Shown: one piece after another, positions 4,485 through 5,898 of the stretch
How the letters are laid out: every line of letters begins with the position of its first letter
Numbering within the stretch: the first letter of the stretch is position 1
Assembly (NCBI GenBank): GCA_027311125.1
Contig: DAICZO010000429.1
Coordinates: 1 to 5,898, forward strand
Source: Acidobacteriaceae bacterium
Lineage (GTDB): Bacteria > Acidobacteriota > Terriglobia > Terriglobales > Acidobacteriaceae
Length of the DNA stretch: 5,898 nt
Direction of reading: 5' to 3'
Position numbers and translations under genes: made by a program
Notes under the pieces: generated by a model
The model's input: the letters and a program-made list of their open reading frames with translations, nothing else
What the model was told of the DNA's origin: nothing
Database searches by the model: none

Positions 4485-5898
4485 ATGAAGCCCACCCACT
4501 CCCACACACGCGTACGACTTTACCCACTGCGCCTTTTGCTGTTCGTACTGGCCTGTCTCGCGTCCTCTGCCCAAGCCCAAAACACCCCCACGGCAAATAC
4601 CCCAGCCTCAGGCGCTGCTGCCCAGACTGCTCCGGCTCAGGCCGTAGCACCTGCCCACCCAGACGCATCCAAGGCCAATACTCTCCCATCGGTAGCCCCC
4701 AGCAAACACAGCGCTCGGGCCGCGGCTGACGCCTACCTGGCTGGAGCACGGCTACTCGACCACAAGGACCTCGCAGAAGCAGAGGTCGAGTTCGCACGCG
4801 CACTAAAGCTCAACCCCACCAGCCACGACTACCAGATGGCCGTCGCACTCACCCACGAACACCGTGTCACCGAACTCGTCCAACTTGCCGGCAAAGCCCG
4901 TATCCTCGGCCAGAACGCCAAGGCCGAATCCTACCTTGCGCAGGCCCGTCTGCTCGACCCAACCAACGCCATCGTCGCCCAGCATAGCGATCCCGGAGCG
5001 CTGCCCGTAGCCTTCCTTCCGCAGATCACGTCTGGGCCCGCGCCACTCGCCGGTGCGATTGCGCTCCATCCCAATACCAGCAGCCAGACCTTTCACCTCC
5101 GCGCGAACCTGCAGGAGGTGCTGCGACAGGTGGCCACCAGCTACGGCATCCGTGCCGTGGTGGACTCATCCGTCCCCAGCGTCCCCATCCACTTCGATAT
5201 TGATCACGTCGTCTACACCCAGGCCATGCCTATCCTGCTACAGATGGGCGGCCTCTTCAGTGTTCCGCTGGACTCTGCCAGCGTCCTCATCGCCAAGGAC
5301 ACACCCGAGAATCGCCTGCGCCTGGAGCCGCTGCTCGAAGAGACCATCTACGTCCCCGGCTCCACCAACGAGCAGATGACCGAGCTCACCAACATCGTCA
5401 AGAACATCTTTGACCTCAAGCAGGTCACGGCACAAAACTCCCTCGGTACCCTGGTCGTCCGCGCACCCGAGTCTATCCTCAACGCCGTCAATCTCACCCT
5501 CGCCGACCTGATCGACGGCGGCAGCCAGATCGTCATCGACCTGAAGCTATATGCGATCGACAAGACCAACACCCGCAACATCGGCGCTCAACTGCCCCAG
5601 CAGATCGGCATCTATAACGTCGAGTCCGAAGCCACCAACCTCGTCAACGCCAACCAGTCGCTCGTCAATCAGGCCATCGCGCAAGGCCTGGTTCCCGCCG
5701 GAGCCAGCAATATCGTCATCGCGCTCGCCCTGATCGCCTCCGGCCTGGCGCAGAGCACGCTGCTCTCCAACACCGTCGGCTTCTTCGGCGGAGGCCTGAC
5801 CGCCACCGGTGTCACCACCAACGCCAACCCGACCTTCAACCTGGCGCTCAACTCCAGCGATACCCGTGCTCTCGACGATATCCAGATCCGTGTTGGCG
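4485..5898 (+). CDS. Secretin-family protein with TPR-like and N0/N1 domains (3' end outside window)
   Basis: The 471 visible residues run off the window without a stop. A signal sequence occupies about residues 1-31: basic start, hydrophobic core and a probable cut after Ala-Gln-Ala31. Then come an Ala/Pro-rich linker (32-79), TPR-like helices (about 80-162, with FARALKLNPTS and a second unit ending LLDPTN), a secretin N0/STN-like domain (about 203-272), an N1-like domain (about 288-346), and the start of the secretin core at QIVIDLKLYAID (348-359). Secretins form multimeric outer-membrane channels for type II/III secretion and type IV pili; N0 and N1 form periplasmic rings. A TPR region before N0 is not in classical GspD or PilQ. 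A Gly-rich hydrophobic stretch spans about 409-437. The start is fixed by the signal sequence. The substrate or system cannot be told, since no partner genes are visible. Confidence 0.85.
   Translation, partial: MKPTHSHTRVRLYPLRLLLFVLACLASSAQAQNTPTANTPASGAAAQTAPAQAVAPAHPDASKANTLPSVAPSKHSARAAADAYLAGARLLDHKDLAEAEVEFARALKLNPTSHDYQMAVALTHEHRVTELVQLAGKARILGQNAKAESYLAQARLLDPTNAIVAQHSDPGALPVAFLPQITSGPAPLAGAIALHPNTSSQTFHLRANLQEVLRQVATSYGIRAVVDSSVPSVPIHFDIDHVVYTQAMPILLQMGGLFSVPLDSASVLIAKDTPENRLRLEPLLEETIYVPGSTNEQMTELTNIVKNIFDLKQVTAQNSLGTLVVRAPESILNAVNLTLADLIDGGSQIVIDLKLYAIDKTNTRNIGAQLPQQIGIYNVESEATNLVNANQSLVNQAIAQGLVPAGASNIVIALALIASGLAQSTLLSNTVGFFGGGLTATGVTTNANPTFNLALNSSDTRALDDIQIRVG

Overview
The window is GC-rich, with C or G at most third codon positions. 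All supported genes lie on the + strand and are closely packed. The best guess for the source is Acidobacteriota (Terriglobia/Acidobacteriaceae type). This is an inference from codon style, the general lack of Shine-Dalgarno sequences and the neighbourhood smc / membrane protein / purC / cvpA / Fis-type HTH / TPR-secretin. It rests on recall rather than a search.

Layout. (1) Positions 1-1807 hold the 3' half of smc, the chromosome-condensation ATPase: the end of the hinge, the returning coiled-coil arm and the C-terminal ATPase lobe. The reading frame is broken by one TAA at 248-250, exactly where the hinge passes into the coiled coil. Everything after it stays in the same frame and all C-terminal ATPase motifs are intact. 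(2) A strong 15-bp hairpin at 1824-1865 closes the smc unit. (3) An unrecognised four-helix membrane protein with a probably periplasmic C-terminal domain lies at 1887-2519. (4) purC (SAICAR synthetase) lies at 2546-3466, preceded by a small inverted repeat. (5) A CvpA-family membrane protein lies at 3526-4089. (6) A 119-residue Fis-type helix-turn-helix protein lies at 4097-4456, 7 nt after cvpA. (7) A secretin-family outer-membrane channel protein starts at 4485 and is still open at the window edge. It carries an N-terminal signal sequence, TPR-like helices and N0 and N1 domains.

How the genes relate. From purC onward the short gaps (59, 7 and 28 nt) suggest co-transcription. purC and cvpA echo the purine link known for cvpA in enterobacteria, where it sits next to purF. 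The HTH gene could regulate this cluster or the secretin, but nothing here shows a target. The secretin has no other secretion or pilus gene beside it within the window.

No wholly new system is evident. The observation most worth checking is the in-frame stop in smc. It could be a real nonsense mutation, a split or read-through gene, or a base-call error. The remaining points concern start-codon contexts that lack Shine-Dalgarno sequences, the hairpins and the domain build of the secretin. No stretch longer than about 100 bases lacks a gene, and I see no tRNA, rRNA, CRISPR, insertion sequence or attachment site.
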